NCBI GenBank assembly: GCA_017644185.1
Contig: JAEPMA010000009.1
Location: 62,001-126,000, forward strand
Reading direction: 5' to 3'
Length of the DNA stretch: 64,000 bases
Source: Rhodospirillales bacterium
GTDB lineage: Bacteria > Pseudomonadota > Alphaproteobacteria > Rhodospirillales > Casp-alpha2
Of this stretch, positions 1-8,497 are shown piece after piece. The first letter of the stretch is position 1. Each line of letters starts with the position of its first letter. A model generated the notes under the pieces. It was not told the origin of the DNA and did no database searches. It was given only the letters and a program-made list of their open reading frames with translations. Made by a program: the position numbers and the translations under genes.

Positions 1-103
1 GCGCCGGCACCTTCATGCGCCCGGGATGACGGATGATTTGCCTATAGCGTCAATCAAGATCGAGTTCAGGATGACGACATGGGAAGCCATATTTCCCGCC
101 CCG

Positions 104-1558
104 TTACTTCGACAGCCGGAGCTCGGAAAGGTCGTTGGCGATTTCGCGGAACACGGCCCGGAGCGCCGCGTCGTCCGGCGCGTAGTGATAGAACGGTGAA
201 CCGGGGCCACTCGCGACTTCCTGCAGCAGCGACTGCAGCGCCGTCCCGTTATTGGCGAACTGGATCACGTAAAGCACGACGCCCGCGCTCTTGATGTTGG
301 TGGCGAGCAGCCTGAGGCGGTCATCCATCCCGTTGGCGCCCGCGCCCGAACCGGTGCCGAACACCTGCTTATATCCATCCCCGATGCCGCCGTGGTTCTC
401 CCCATCGGTCAACAGCACGATGGCGCGCTGCAGGTCGTAGTCCGGGTCGGCGACGGCTTCTGTGAACGGCGCATCCGGCATGAGGACCCGCCAGGCCCAC
501 CCCAACCCTTGGGGGATGTTGGTTGTTCCTTCCGGGTACTGAAGCTCGTCGATAGCGTCGATAATCGTTTGTTTCTGACTCTGAAGAGACGTGATGCCGT
601 GCTCCAGGCAAGGGGTGCATTCGCTCCAGCTGCTGGGCGACATCGAACAGGTCCCGCCCGAAACCGGCTCTCCTTCGGGGCCGATCGGCTCCCACGCCGG
701 CCAGTCGGCGCCGGGCATGACCTGTGGGCCCATGTAGATATCGGCGTCGTCGTCGGTAAAACCGTTGTCGATATAGCGGTTGTAGACACACCCCTTCCAG
801 TCCGAGGGCGGCGCGTATAGAAGCGGCACCGGCGAGTTGTTGACCTGATAGACGCTGCTTTGTGCAATCCCGGTGACCGGGTTGGTGAAACCGGCGACCG
901 GCACGCTGGTGGTCATCGCGGAATCGAACGTCGTCCCGTCGAGCATCACGTTGACCTTCGCATTCCAGGGGACGAGGCCGATGTTCAGAAGATCGTTGGT
1001 CCCGTTGTTCCCATATAAAATCTCGACCAAATCCGTCGCCGCATCGCGCGCGGCGGCAATACGGGTTGAAGACCCGCTGCTCGACCCCATGGACCCCGAC
1101 ATGTCGATGGCGATGACGACGTCGAGGGCCTGCATCTGGCGGGTGATCTCGGTGGTCGCCGAAACGGTCAGGGTGTCGAAACCGAGCACCCGCATCAGTG
1201 TCGTCGGGATATCCGCCGACGCCGTCAGGGTCAGACGTTCGTCCAACTCGTCGACGGAGATATGCGGGCCGGATACGCTCGCGTTCATGTAACCGGCGGG
1301 GAAGTTCGCGTTGAAGAACATGTTGATGTCGGCATCCCGACCGGGGGAGAAGAACTTGCGCCCGCCGGCGAGCCCGGCCGCATCGAGGGCCGACGACATC
1401 CTCGACTTCACCAGATAGGCCCTTGCCGCATCCGTCCCCATACCGACGAACGCAACCATCGGCACCGCGGCGAGCGCGAACAATACGATCGCCGCACCTT
1501 TTTCCTGCTTTGCAAACGCCTGGAATTTGCGGAAAACAGAGTGAAACCACGTTCTCAT
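104..1558 (-). CDS. TadG-like pilus-assembly protein with von Willebrand factor A domain
   Basis: The 484-residue protein starts at an ATG preceded by GAGGGGG. A short basic N-terminus is followed by one hydrophobic segment (about residues 20-45, GAAIVLFALAAVPMVAFVG), as in TadE/TadG pseudopilin-like proteins, then the TadG pattern of an Ala/Ser-rich helix. From about residue 145 there is a VWA domain with the MIDAS sequence DMSGSMGS and a later LLTDGENHG strand. Such proteins are anchored in the inner membrane and face the periplasm, and are thought to act in Flp pilus or surface assembly. No other tad gene is in the window, so the pilus link is inference. It is transcribed away from the RTX gene and shares a 224-bp AT-rich intergenic region with it. 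Confidence 0.8.
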   Translation of the reverse strand: MRTWFHSVFRKFQAFAKQEKGAAIVLFALAAVPMVAFVGMGTDAARAYLVKSRMSSALDAAGLAGGRKFFSPGRDADINMFFNANFPAGYMNASVSGPHISVDELDERLTLTASADIPTTLMRVLGFDTLTVSATTEITRQMQALDVVIAIDMSGSMGSSSGSSTRIAAARDAATDLVEILYGNNGTNDLLNIGLVPWNAKVNVMLDGTTFDSAMTTSVPVAGFTNPVTGIAQSSVYQVNNSPVPLLYAPPSDWKGCVYNRYIDNGFTDDDADIYMGPQVMPGADWPAWEPIGPEGEPVSGGTCSMSPSSWSECTPCLEHGITSLQSQKQTIIDAIDELQYPEGTTNIPQGLGWAWRVLMPDAPFTEAVADPDYDLQRAIVLLTDGENHGGIGDGYKQVFGTGSGAGANGMDDRLRLLATNIKSAGVVLYVIQFANNGTALQSLLQEVASGPGSPFYHYAPDDAALRAVFREIANDLSELRLSK

Positions 1559-1649
1559 GGCAGTCGCCCCCTCGTATTCAACGGGACAACTTGCCGCCGA
1601 TCAAATAATGACTGCAATTCTATTATTTGAGCACATTAATCGTGGTAAT

Positions 1650-1669
1650 TTGCATAAAATTTTATGCAA
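1650..1669. promoter_or_regulatory. 20-bp perfect palindrome between divergent genes
   Basis: The sequence TTGCATAAAA followed by TTTTATGCAA is a perfect 20-bp inverted repeat with no spacer. It lies in the AT-rich intergenic region between the divergent VWA gene and the RTX gene. Its position fits a dimeric regulator operator. No T-tract follows it, so a terminator is unlikely. The cognate regulator is unknown. Confidence 0.55.
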
Positions 1670-1782
1670 TTTATATCGCTTTTACAGACACTTACCGCTG
1701 AAATGAAAATTTAGGCATTCCACTCGTCACGCGCGATGATCGGCCCGTCGTCCAGTGCCGTGATCATCGTGGAGTGCCTTGC

Positions 1783-3735
1783 ATGGCCCTGTTGGAAAAC
1801 ATCATCAGCGGGGATCCCCTTGAGCTTGAGGGGGTGCTCGATCCGGCCGTTCCCGTAAGCGACGGCAGCGGAAGCGTGCAGCCCGCCTCATCGGATGAGC
1901 AGAACGCCACCACGCCCGAAACATCATCGGATGAGGTCGCTTTCACCGCCGCGGACGGCACCGTCGCCGATGCCGACCCGACCGAAACCGAAGACACCGA
2001 CGGGGCTTCCACGCCCGCATCCCTTATTGGAGGTTCGCTTGTATCCGAAGACGAAAACCAAACAGATCCGGACACGCCGTTATTTATCGATCCGTTGGCG
2101 GCCGATGGCGGTGAACGCATTCAGTCTGGCTTGGAGCCGGATACAACTGACGACGATGACGCCCGCGACGACGAGATCGAACTGATCGAGGCCCGCCTGG
2201 CTTCGGAGACGGATACCACCACGAACGCCGGAACCGCCCCGCCGCCCGGAAGCGACCCCGACCCTGATCCCGGTGTGGACGATCCGGCGGACCCGGAGAC
2301 CCCCACGGATACCCCTCTCAACCTCGTCGGGACGTCGGGCGCGGATACGCTCGAAGGCGGGTCCGGAAACGACACCCTCGACGGCGGGTTTGGTAACGAC
2401 ATCCTTCTGGGTGGGGCCGGCGACGACCGGCTTCTGGGCAATGTCGGCGACGACAGAATAGAGGGCGGCGACGGCGACGATTACGCGTTCGGGTCGTCCG
2501 GGGCGGATACCATCCTCGGCGGCAATGGTAATGACGAGCTGCGTGGCGGCTTCCACAACGACGTGCTCGAAGGCGGCGCGGGTAACGATTACCTCAATGG
2601 ATGGACCGGCAACGACACTTTATCCGGTGGTGACGGCAACGACACCATGGACGGTGGCGACGATCACGACCTCTATATCATCGATGGGGGTGCGCCGGGC
2701 GACACCGACATCATCACGGATTCGTCGGGTGAAGACGTCCTCTGGTTCGACGGCATCAACCCCTTCGAAGCGGTGAGTTCGGTCGAACAGATCGGCGACG
2801 ACCTGGTCTTCAACTACACAGGTGGTGGCAGCCTGACGGTGCAGAACTTTTACGGCGCGGGCGCGATTGAAATCCTGAGGTATGACGGCACCGACTACGC
2901 GACCAACGCCGACGCGACGAGCGCCCTCACCTTCGACGAATTCATCAACGGCACCGACGACCAGATTCTGAACGGCACCGCGGACGCCGACGTGATCACG
3001 GGGGGGAGCGGGAACGATCAGATTTCAGGTCTTGGCGGGAACGACAATCTGTCGGGCGCGGGCGGTGACGACGAGATCACCGGCGGTGACGGCGTCGACA
3101 CCCTTCATGGCGGCGAAGGTAATGACACCCTCTATGGGGCGGGTGACGGCGCGCTCGATTTCCACAGTGCCGACGTTCTCTACGGTGACGCGGGGATGGA
3201 CACGCTCTACGGCGGCGGCGGCAACGACATTCTATACGGGGGTGCCGATAACGACCGCATCCTCGGCGAGGCCGGCGACGATACGGGATACGGCGAGGAC
3301 GGCGACGACTACCTGTTCGGCGATTTCGGCAACGACACGTTGTCGGGCGGTGACGGCAACGACGAAATCCGGGGCGGCTTCAACAACGACGTCCTCAACG
3401 GCGATGCGGGCGACGATTTCCTGCACGGATATCACGGCAACGACCGGATGGATGGCGGCAGCGGCGCCGACCGGATGGAAGGCGGCGACGGCAACGACGT
3501 CTTCATCATGAAGCGCGGCAACGGCACCGACGTCATCAGCGACTTCACCGCGTTCAGCGCCGGGGCGGTCTATGCCGACACCGTTGATCTAAGCGACTTC
3601 GGGATCGCCAGCTTCAACGATCTGGTGATGTCGGAAATCGGCGGCGACACGACCATCGATCTGGGTGGCGGCGACAGCCTGACGTTTGAGAACGTCGGCA
3701 TTTCCGACCTTGGGGCCGACGACTTCACATTCTGA
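1783..3735 (+). CDS. RTX calcium-binding secreted protein (type I secretion substrate)
   Basis: The 650-residue product is predicted from the ATG at 1783, eight bases after GGAG; an in-frame GTG nine bases upstream has no spacing for this site. Residues 1 to about 180 are acidic and rich in Asp, Thr, Pro and Ser (disordered linker). Two blocks of glycine-rich nonapeptides of the GGxGxDxLx type follow (about residues 185-300 and 400-570), separated by a domain with few repeats. Such repeats bind Ca2+ outside the cell and fold into a beta-roll. There is no N-terminal signal peptide. The C-terminus ends in an acidic-aromatic DDFTF, typical of uncleaved type I secretion signals. The secretion ABC protein and adaptor genes follow directly. 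No catalytic domain was recognised, so an adhesin or S-layer-like role is as likely as a toxin. Confidence 0.88.
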   Translation: MALLENIISGDPLELEGVLDPAVPVSDGSGSVQPASSDEQNATTPETSSDEVAFTAADGTVADADPTETEDTDGASTPASLIGGSLVSEDENQTDPDTPLFIDPLAADGGERIQSGLEPDTTDDDDARDDEIELIEARLASETDTTTNAGTAPPPGSDPDPDPGVDDPADPETPTDTPLNLVGTSGADTLEGGSGNDTLDGGFGNDILLGGAGDDRLLGNVGDDRIEGGDGDDYAFGSSGADTILGGNGNDELRGGFHNDVLEGGAGNDYLNGWTGNDTLSGGDGNDTMDGGDDHDLYIIDGGAPGDTDIITDSSGEDVLWFDGINPFEAVSSVEQIGDDLVFNYTGGGSLTVQNFYGAGAIEILRYDGTDYATNADATSALTFDEFINGTDDQILNGTADADVITGGSGNDQISGLGGNDNLSGAGGDDEITGGDGVDTLHGGEGNDTLYGAGDGALDFHSADVLYGDAGMDTLYGGGGNDILYGGADNDRILGEAGDDTGYGEDGDDYLFGDFGNDTLSGGDGNDEIRGGFNNDVLNGDAGDDFLHGYHGNDRMDGGSGADRMEGGDGNDVFIMKRGNGTDVISDFTAFSAGAVYADTVDLSDFGIASFNDLVMSEIGGDTTIDLGGGDSLTFENVGISDLGADDFTF

Positions 3736-3761
3736 CAGTTTCGATTAGGGGGTCATAGAAA

Positions 3762-5495
3762 ATGAACAACACCACAACTTCGACGCGTCGGCCGTCATGG
3801 CCCGCCTTCATCAACGCATTAACAGCGACACGCGGGCAGATTGGGCATCTGCTCTGCTTCAGTTTCGCGATCAACCTTCTGGTGCTCGCCGTCCCGGTGT
3901 TCATGATCCAGGTCTTCGACCGGGTCTTGGCCAGCCACAGCTTTGAAACCCTGACCGCGCTCGCCATCGGGGCGGTGGCGGCGTTACTCGTGATGTCGGC
4001 GCTGGACCTCGTGCGGGGCCGCATTCTCGCCCGCGCGGCGATGAAGCTCGAAGACAGCGTCGGAGAGGATTTGCTCGCCAAGCACCGCCAGGCGCGGTTG
4101 GGCGACGTCGCGCGCCTAAGACAATTCATCGCCGGTCCGGTGATGGTCACCCTTCTGGATGCCCCGTGGATACCGGTGTTCCTCAGTATCGTCTTTCTTC
4201 TCCACCCGACGCTCGGCTGGATCGCGACATTGGGGGCGCTGATGCTGGGGCTTTTGGCGCTCGCCAGCGAACGCTGGATGCGAGGGTTGATCATCGAAAC
4301 CCGCGACGCCGAGAAAAAGGCCGCCCGCCTCGCCGGCACCCTCGCCCACGACGACGGCTCGGCCGCCGTGTTCGGCCTGGATCAACATCTGGGACGGCGC
4401 TGGAAGAAACAGCAGTCCAAAACGGCGCGCGAACGCCTGCGCCTTGCCGACCGCACCTACACCGTCGGCGTGATGGCGCGCTTCATCCGCCTCGCCATGC
4501 AGATCACGTTGATGGCGTCGGCCGCCGCCCTCGTGATCTCGTCGCAGATCACGCCGGGCGCGATGGTCGCCGCCAGCGTCATCGCCGCACGCGCGCTTGG
4601 TCCGTTCGAGCGCGCGCAGGACGCGTGGCGCACACTGGTCGAGGTGCGCGCGATCCTCGCCCGCCTGCTCTCGACCGAGGTCAAGAAGCAGAACCCGATT
4701 TCCGGCTTCCCCGCGCTGGAAGTCCCGGCTTTGGAGGTCAAAGGGGTGAGCATGCTCAAGGACGACGTCCGCGAAGCCGTGTTCTCGAACGTCAGCTTCA
4801 ACGCCAGGGGCGGCGAGATGATCGGCATCACGGGGCCTAGCGGGTCGGGCAAGACACTGTTGGCAAGGCTACTGGTCGGCCTCGACACACCCGCGCACGG
4901 GCGTGTCCTTCTGGATCACGACGACATCCGCAACATCACCCTCGACCGGGCCAGAAACGACATCGCATATCTGTCTCAGACCCCGGCGCTTCTGCCCGGC
5001 ACGATTTCGGAGAATATCTCGCGCTTCTCGACACCCGATGCCCCCGAGATCTATGCCGCCGCCCGCTTCGTCGGTGCCGAGGATGCGATCCTCGACCTGC
5101 CCTACGGATATATGACCGAGGTCGGGCCGGGGATGCCGCCCCTTCCGCAAGGGTTGGCGCAGAAGATCCTCATGGCCAGGACGATCTTCGCCGACCCGCG
5201 CCTGATCGTGCTGGATGAGCCTTATACCTTCCTCGACAACGCCGGGATCGAAAGACTGATCGGCACCCTGACGCACTATCGTGACTCGGGTTCGATCATA
5301 ATCGCGATCTCACAGCGCCCAAGCGTCCTCGCCCAGTGCGACCGTGTGATCGTCTTCGAGAACGGCAAGGCGCGCGTCGTCGACCGCCTGAAACAGCAGC
5401 CTTTGCGGTTGATGGAGGGGGATGAAGAGAAAGCCATCGTGCCCCGCCGCGCCACCCGCCGCAAAGCCGCCGCCCGGTCGGCCAGCCAGGAGTAA
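3762..5495 (+). CDS. Type I secretion ABC transporter protein (PrtD/HlyB-like) with degenerate ATPase motifs
   Basis: The 577-residue protein has an N-terminal transmembrane domain (about 30-300) and a C-terminal nucleotide-binding domain. It should form the inner-membrane motor that exports the RTX protein encoded 26 bp upstream. Walker A is intact (GPSGSGKT, K364), the Q-loop reads YLSQTPALLPGT, and Walker B is LIVLDEP (D485, E486). The ABC signature, normally LSGGQ, reads LPQGL (461-465), and the H-loop histidine is Gln518 (AISQRPS). Both were read codon by codon. Such changes usually impair ATP hydrolysis in a homodimer. A heterodimer with a second ABC protein encoded elsewhere is therefore possible. 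The membrane domain and gene context still support type I secretion. Confidence 0.85.
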   Translation: MNNTTTSTRRPSWPAFINALTATRGQIGHLLCFSFAINLLVLAVPVFMIQVFDRVLASHSFETLTALAIGAVAALLVMSALDLVRGRILARAAMKLEDSVGEDLLAKHRQARLGDVARLRQFIAGPVMVTLLDAPWIPVFLSIVFLLHPTLGWIATLGALMLGLLALASERWMRGLIIETRDAEKKAARLAGTLAHDDGSAAVFGLDQHLGRRWKKQQSKTARERLRLADRTYTVGVMARFIRLAMQITLMASAAALVISSQITPGAMVAASVIAARALGPFERAQDAWRTLVEVRAILARLLSTEVKKQNPISGFPALEVPALEVKGVSMLKDDVREAVFSNVSFNARGGEMIGITGPSGSGKTLLARLLVGLDTPAHGRVLLDHDDIRNITLDRARNDIAYLSQTPALLPGTISENISRFSTPDAPEIYAAARFVGAEDAILDLPYGYMTEVGPGMPPLPQGLAQKILMARTIFADPRLIVLDEPYTFLDNAGIERLIGTLTHYRDSGSIIIAISQRPSVLAQCDRVIVFENGKARVVDRLKQQPLRLMEGDEEKAIVPRRATRRKAAARSASQE

Positions 5496-5500
5496 CCGCC

Positions 5501-6952
5501 ATGATGACACCGGAAGAACTGAAGCGCGCCCTTGAAAAGATGCGCCAGCAGTTAAATCAGAATGTCGACTGGCGCCAGGCCGTCAGCTCGACCGCCCTCG
5601 TCTCACGTGAAACGCTCGAGGACGACGCACCTCCTGAAATGATTGAAGAAGAAGAAACCGACGCGCCGTCGATCTTCGCCACCCGGCGCTGGCAGTTCGC
5701 CGGCTGGGCCATTGTCGTCGTCTTCATCTTCGGTGGCCTCGCATGGGCCGAACTGACGCGCATCGACGCCGCCGCCGTCGCCGTCGGCACGGTGGGGGTC
5801 GAAAGCAACCGCAAGACGGTGGCGCACCTGGAGGGCGGGATCGTAAAGGCGATCCTCGTCGTCGAGGGCGAGCGGGTGCGTCAGGGTCAGGCCCTGCTCC
5901 GCATGGACAACACCCGGGCACGCGCAACACTGGATCTTTTAAGGGGCCGGATGAACGCCTTGATGGCCAAAAAGGCGAGACTGGAGGCCGAGCAGCGAAA
6001 TCTGCCGACCATCGAATTCCCGCCCGCCCTTCTCGATCTCAACATCGACGAAAAGCTGATGGATATCATGGATGGCGAGATGCAGGTGCTGGAAACGCGC
6101 GCCCGCAATCTCGACCGCCAGGACCGCATCTTGCGCGAGCGCATCGCCAAGCAGAACGCCGAAATCCGGGGCCTGAAAGCGAAGCGGGAGGCGACCGTCA
6201 AACGTCATGAACTTCTGAAAGACGAACACGAGATGTTCTCGGGTCTTTTGAAAGACGGCCTCGTCGCCAAGAACCGGGTCCTCGCCGTCGAGCGGGCGCG
6301 GGTCGACGCCGAAGGCGACATCCACGACCTTTCCGCCAAAATCGCCAAGGCGGGCGACGAGATCGCCAAGCTGGAAATGGAGCGCGCGTTGTTGACCGAG
6401 CGCCACCAGACCGAAATCGCCGCCGAGCATCAGGAAACCCGTGAACGGATCGCCGAACTGCACGAGAAAATCCGCGCCGCGACGGACATCCTAACCCGCA
6501 CCGACGTGGTCGCCCCCGAAGACGGCGTCGTCGTCGCCCTCAGGCACCACACACCGGGTGGGGTGATCCAGGCCGGCGAACCGGTGCTGGAACTGGTGCC
6601 CGACAACGACAGATACGTGATCGACGTGAAGATCGACCCGAACGACATCGACGTGGTCTATCCGGGCCAGGTCGCGCGGGTCCGGCTTTCCGCGTTCAAC
6701 GCGCGAGCGACGCCGATGATCGAGGGTAAGGTTGTTCAGGTTTCCCCCGACCGCCTCACCGATCCGCAGACAGGCGCGGGGTTCTTTTCCGGCCGCGTGA
6801 TCCCGAACGAGAGCGCGTATCGGGCCGACCGGCCGATGCTGTCGCCGGGCATGCAGGCGGAGGTGTTTCTGGTAACGGAACGCAGGTCGGTGCTGGATTA
6901 CCTGCTCGATCCCCTCGTCCGCGCCGCGTCGCGTGCCGGTCGGGAGACGTAA
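5501..6952 (+). CDS. HlyD-family type I secretion periplasmic adaptor
   Basis: The 483-residue membrane-fusion protein begins five bases after the ABC gene, with AGGAG before tandem ATG codons, so the two are co-translated. It has a cytoplasmic N-terminus (1-65), one transmembrane helix (about 66-87, FAGWAIVVVFIFGGLAW), a biotinyl-lipoyl-like half motif (about 95-130), a long alpha-helical coiled coil (about 140-330) and a beta-barrel region with the family-typical GGVIQAGEPVLELVPDND stretch. It bridges the inner-membrane ABC protein and an outer-membrane TolC channel. No tolC gene lies nearby, so a shared TolC elsewhere is expected. Confidence 0.92.
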   Translation: MMTPEELKRALEKMRQQLNQNVDWRQAVSSTALVSRETLEDDAPPEMIEEEETDAPSIFATRRWQFAGWAIVVVFIFGGLAWAELTRIDAAAVAVGTVGVESNRKTVAHLEGGIVKAILVVEGERVRQGQALLRMDNTRARATLDLLRGRMNALMAKKARLEAEQRNLPTIEFPPALLDLNIDEKLMDIMDGEMQVLETRARNLDRQDRILRERIAKQNAEIRGLKAKREATVKRHELLKDEHEMFSGLLKDGLVAKNRVLAVERARVDAEGDIHDLSAKIAKAGDEIAKLEMERALLTERHQTEIAAEHQETRERIAELHEKIRAATDILTRTDVVAPEDGVVVALRHHTPGGVIQAGEPVLELVPDNDRYVIDVKIDPNDIDVVYPGQVARVRLSAFNARATPMIEGKVVQVSPDRLTDPQTGAGFFSGRVIPNESAYRADRPMLSPGMQAEVFLVTERRSVLDYLLDPLVRAASRAGRET

Positions 6953-6966
6953 GTTAATTTCACCTT

Positions 6967-7056
6967 GTCACCCCCGCGAAAGCGGGGGACTGCATGACGG
7001 TTTGAACGCTTCCGCACCCCACAGCCGCATCGTCACCCTGAACTTGATCAGGGTCC
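6967..7056. repeat. Two intergenic palindromic repeat units (REP-like)
   Basis: The 6953-7139 gap holds two hairpin-forming units. The first is GTCA followed by CCCCCGC-GAAA-GCGGGGG (6967-6988). The second is GTCA followed by CCCTGA-ACTTGA-TCAGGG (7033-7053). Both types recur widely between genes in alphaproteobacteria. A partial relative of the second type (GATCGAGTTCAGGATGAC) lies at about 58-77. They may also serve as transcription ends for the hlyD-like gene and the converging repeat-protein gene. Confidence 0.7.
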
Positions 7057-7139
7057 ATACGACGGATTTGACGCAAACGGTGTCACCGGTATGGGTCCCA
7101 AATCGAGTTTGGAACGACGGCGATGTTATCCGATGCGGC

Positions 7140-7640
7140 TCACCGAACCGGTCTGATCCGGCCCGTCGCGCGATCGACGGCGAGCTTCTCGACCAGGGCC
7201 TTTTCCTTGGCCGTCACGACGTCGACGACGATCTCGTCGGCATTGTCATCGGCAACGTCCCCGACCGTCAGCCGGTCGTTGCCGAGCATCACCAGACGCG
7301 CCTGGACGAGGGCGCGGGCATCGTCGGCTTTAAGCTTAAGATCACGATCCTGTCCCCAGCCATACATCATGCCGGGACCGTGGCCCATGCCATAGCCCTG
7401 GCCCATCATACCAGGACCATAGCCCTGGCCCATCATACCAGGACCATAGCCCTGGCCCATCATGCCGGGGCCATAGCCCTGGCCCATCATACCGGGACCG
7501 TAGCCCTGCCCCATCATGCCGTACCCGCCACCGCGGCGATTATCGATTTCGTCGGCCGACACGGACACGGCGGCGCTCATGACGCCGGCGCACAGGATGG
7601 CGGCGAGAACACGGGATAAACGGATTGAACGGAAAGTCAT
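7140..7640 (-). CDS. Exported Met/Gly/Tyr-rich repeat protein, PepSY-like C-terminus
   Basis: The start is set at the ATG at 7640, seven bases after GGAGG; a longer reading frame upstream lacks a site. The product has 166 residues: a Sec signal peptide (1 to about 29, hydrophobic LAAILCAGVMSAAVSVSA), then five tandem nonapeptides of the form MMGQGYGPG, then a charged 70-residue tail ending in a strand pattern like PepSY domains (EIVVDVV and LAVDRATGRIRPV). Paired methionines in a periplasmic protein suggest soft-metal (Cu+) binding, but this is inference. The function is unknown. Confidence 0.6.
   Translation of the reverse strand: MTFRSIRLSRVLAAILCAGVMSAAVSVSADEIDNRRGGGYGMMGQGYGPGMMGQGYGPGMMGQGYGPGMMGQGYGPGMMGQGYGMGHGPGMMYGWGQDRDLKLKADDARALVQARLVMLGNDRLTVGDVADDNADEIVVDVVTAKEKALVEKLAVDRATGRIRPVR
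7383..7517 (-). repeat. Five tandem 27-bp repeats coding MMGQGYGP(G/M)G
   Basis: Copies begin at 7517, 7490, 7463, 7436 and 7409 (minus strand), exactly 27 bp apart. They differ only at third codon positions. This is a coding minisatellite likely to vary in copy number by slippage. It lies wholly inside the exported Met-rich protein gene. Confidence 0.85.
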
Positions 7641-7749
7641 CGTCATTCCTCCCATTGAGTGAGTGATTTCGGGAGGAACGTAGCCCGGGCGCCACGCCCC
7701 CGGCATTGATGTGCATCAATCAACTGCGGGTAGCCCCACACCGCCGCTC

Positions 7750-7775
7750 GTCACCCCCGCTTTCGCGGGAATGAC
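7750..7775. repeat. Single REP-like palindromic unit
   Basis: GTCA, then CCCGC-TTTC-GCGGG, then ATGAC, in the gap between the Met-rich protein gene and the next gene. It belongs to the same family as the units at 15953, 24081, 38291 and 51191. Confidence 0.65.
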
Positions 7776-7783
7776 AAGACGTA

Positions 7784-8374
7784 TCAGGACCCCAGCGGTT
7801 CCGGCGGCATGGACGGGAACATCGGATTGGCCGGCTGCGGCGCGGCCGTCTCGTCGCTCTGGTTCTCATCGGTGATGTCGGCTTCGGCATCCTCGGACGC
7901 CTCCCCCGCGACGGCTTCGTCCATCGGCTCGGCGACAATATCGTCTTCTTCGCCGAGCGGCTCGAGGTCGTTCCGCGTCCACCAGTACCAAAAGCCCTGC
8001 GAGCGCAGCCATTTTTCGAGGCGGTCGAGATTGGACCATTCACGGCCCGCACCGCGCGCCGAATAGATTCTGGCCAACTGTCCGTCGACATAGACAAGCA
8101 CGCCCCACGTATGCGGGTTCTTGGTCTGATCGCCGAATCCCCCGCCTGCCTGCTCGCGCCAGACACGATAAACCACCGCATACTCGCCGAGCCGCCCGAC
8201 CGCGCGCAGATACGGCAGGTCGGCCTGGGTGATGGTCATGGTGACCCCCAGCGCCAGGTCCTGCTGGGCTGCGTCCTGTGGAACCGGGTTTCCGACATCT
8301 TGCGGCATGGTGATAGGAACACCTTGTATCATGTTGTTGACACGCACGCTCAAATAACGTACATCATGATACAT
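7784..8374 (-). CDS. Conserved hypothetical protein, acidic C-terminal tail
   Basis: The protein has up to 196 residues. It has no signal peptide and no membrane segment. About residues 40-130 form a compact mixed domain with aromatic pairs (GFWYWW) and a likely core strand (WGVLVYVDGQLARIYS). Residues 140-196 are acidic and low in complexity, rich in Glu, Asp, Ala and Pro. The start is uncertain: ATG codons at 8374, 8332 and 8308 are in frame and none has a strong ribosome site. I do not recognise the family. It converges with nothing and stands alone between repeats and the VOC gene. Confidence 0.55.
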   Translation of the reverse strand: MYHDVRYLSVRVNNMIQGVPITMPQDVGNPVPQDAAQQDLALGVTMTITQADLPYLRAVGRLGEYAVVYRVWREQAGGGFGDQTKNPHTWGVLVYVDGQLARIYSARGAGREWSNLDRLEKWLRSQGFWYWWTRNDLEPLGEEDDIVAEPMDEAVAGEASEDAEADITDENQSDETAAPQPANPMFPSMPPEPLGS

Positions 8375-8497
8375 GCTGTTGACCGATTCCGCTAGTCCTT
8401 AATTCAGCGGGGCCACAGCAGAAGGTTTTCGGGGCCGATGCCCCCAGGATTCAACGGGGCACAGTCCCCATCCAAAACGAGAATTAGGAGTTTTGAC

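Noticed and set aside
1-103. A gene fragment at the left edge
   Set aside because: No frame with coding character; it contains only part of an intergenic repeat (about 58-77) downstream of the VWA gene.
2338-3510. Possible non-coding tandem repeat array
   Set aside because: The repeats are RTX nonapeptide codons inside one long reading frame with secretion genes downstream.
7383-7517. Possible CRISPR array (regular 27-bp repeats)
   Set aside because: Repeats are directly adjacent with no spacers, are in coding frame, and no cas gene is nearby.
6933-7619. A plus-strand frame with repeated Ile-Ala-Leu-Ala-His-His peptides
   Set aside because: It is the reverse of the Met-rich tandem repeat gene and starts inside the hlyD-like gene and REP units; the minus frame has a signal peptide and ribosome site.
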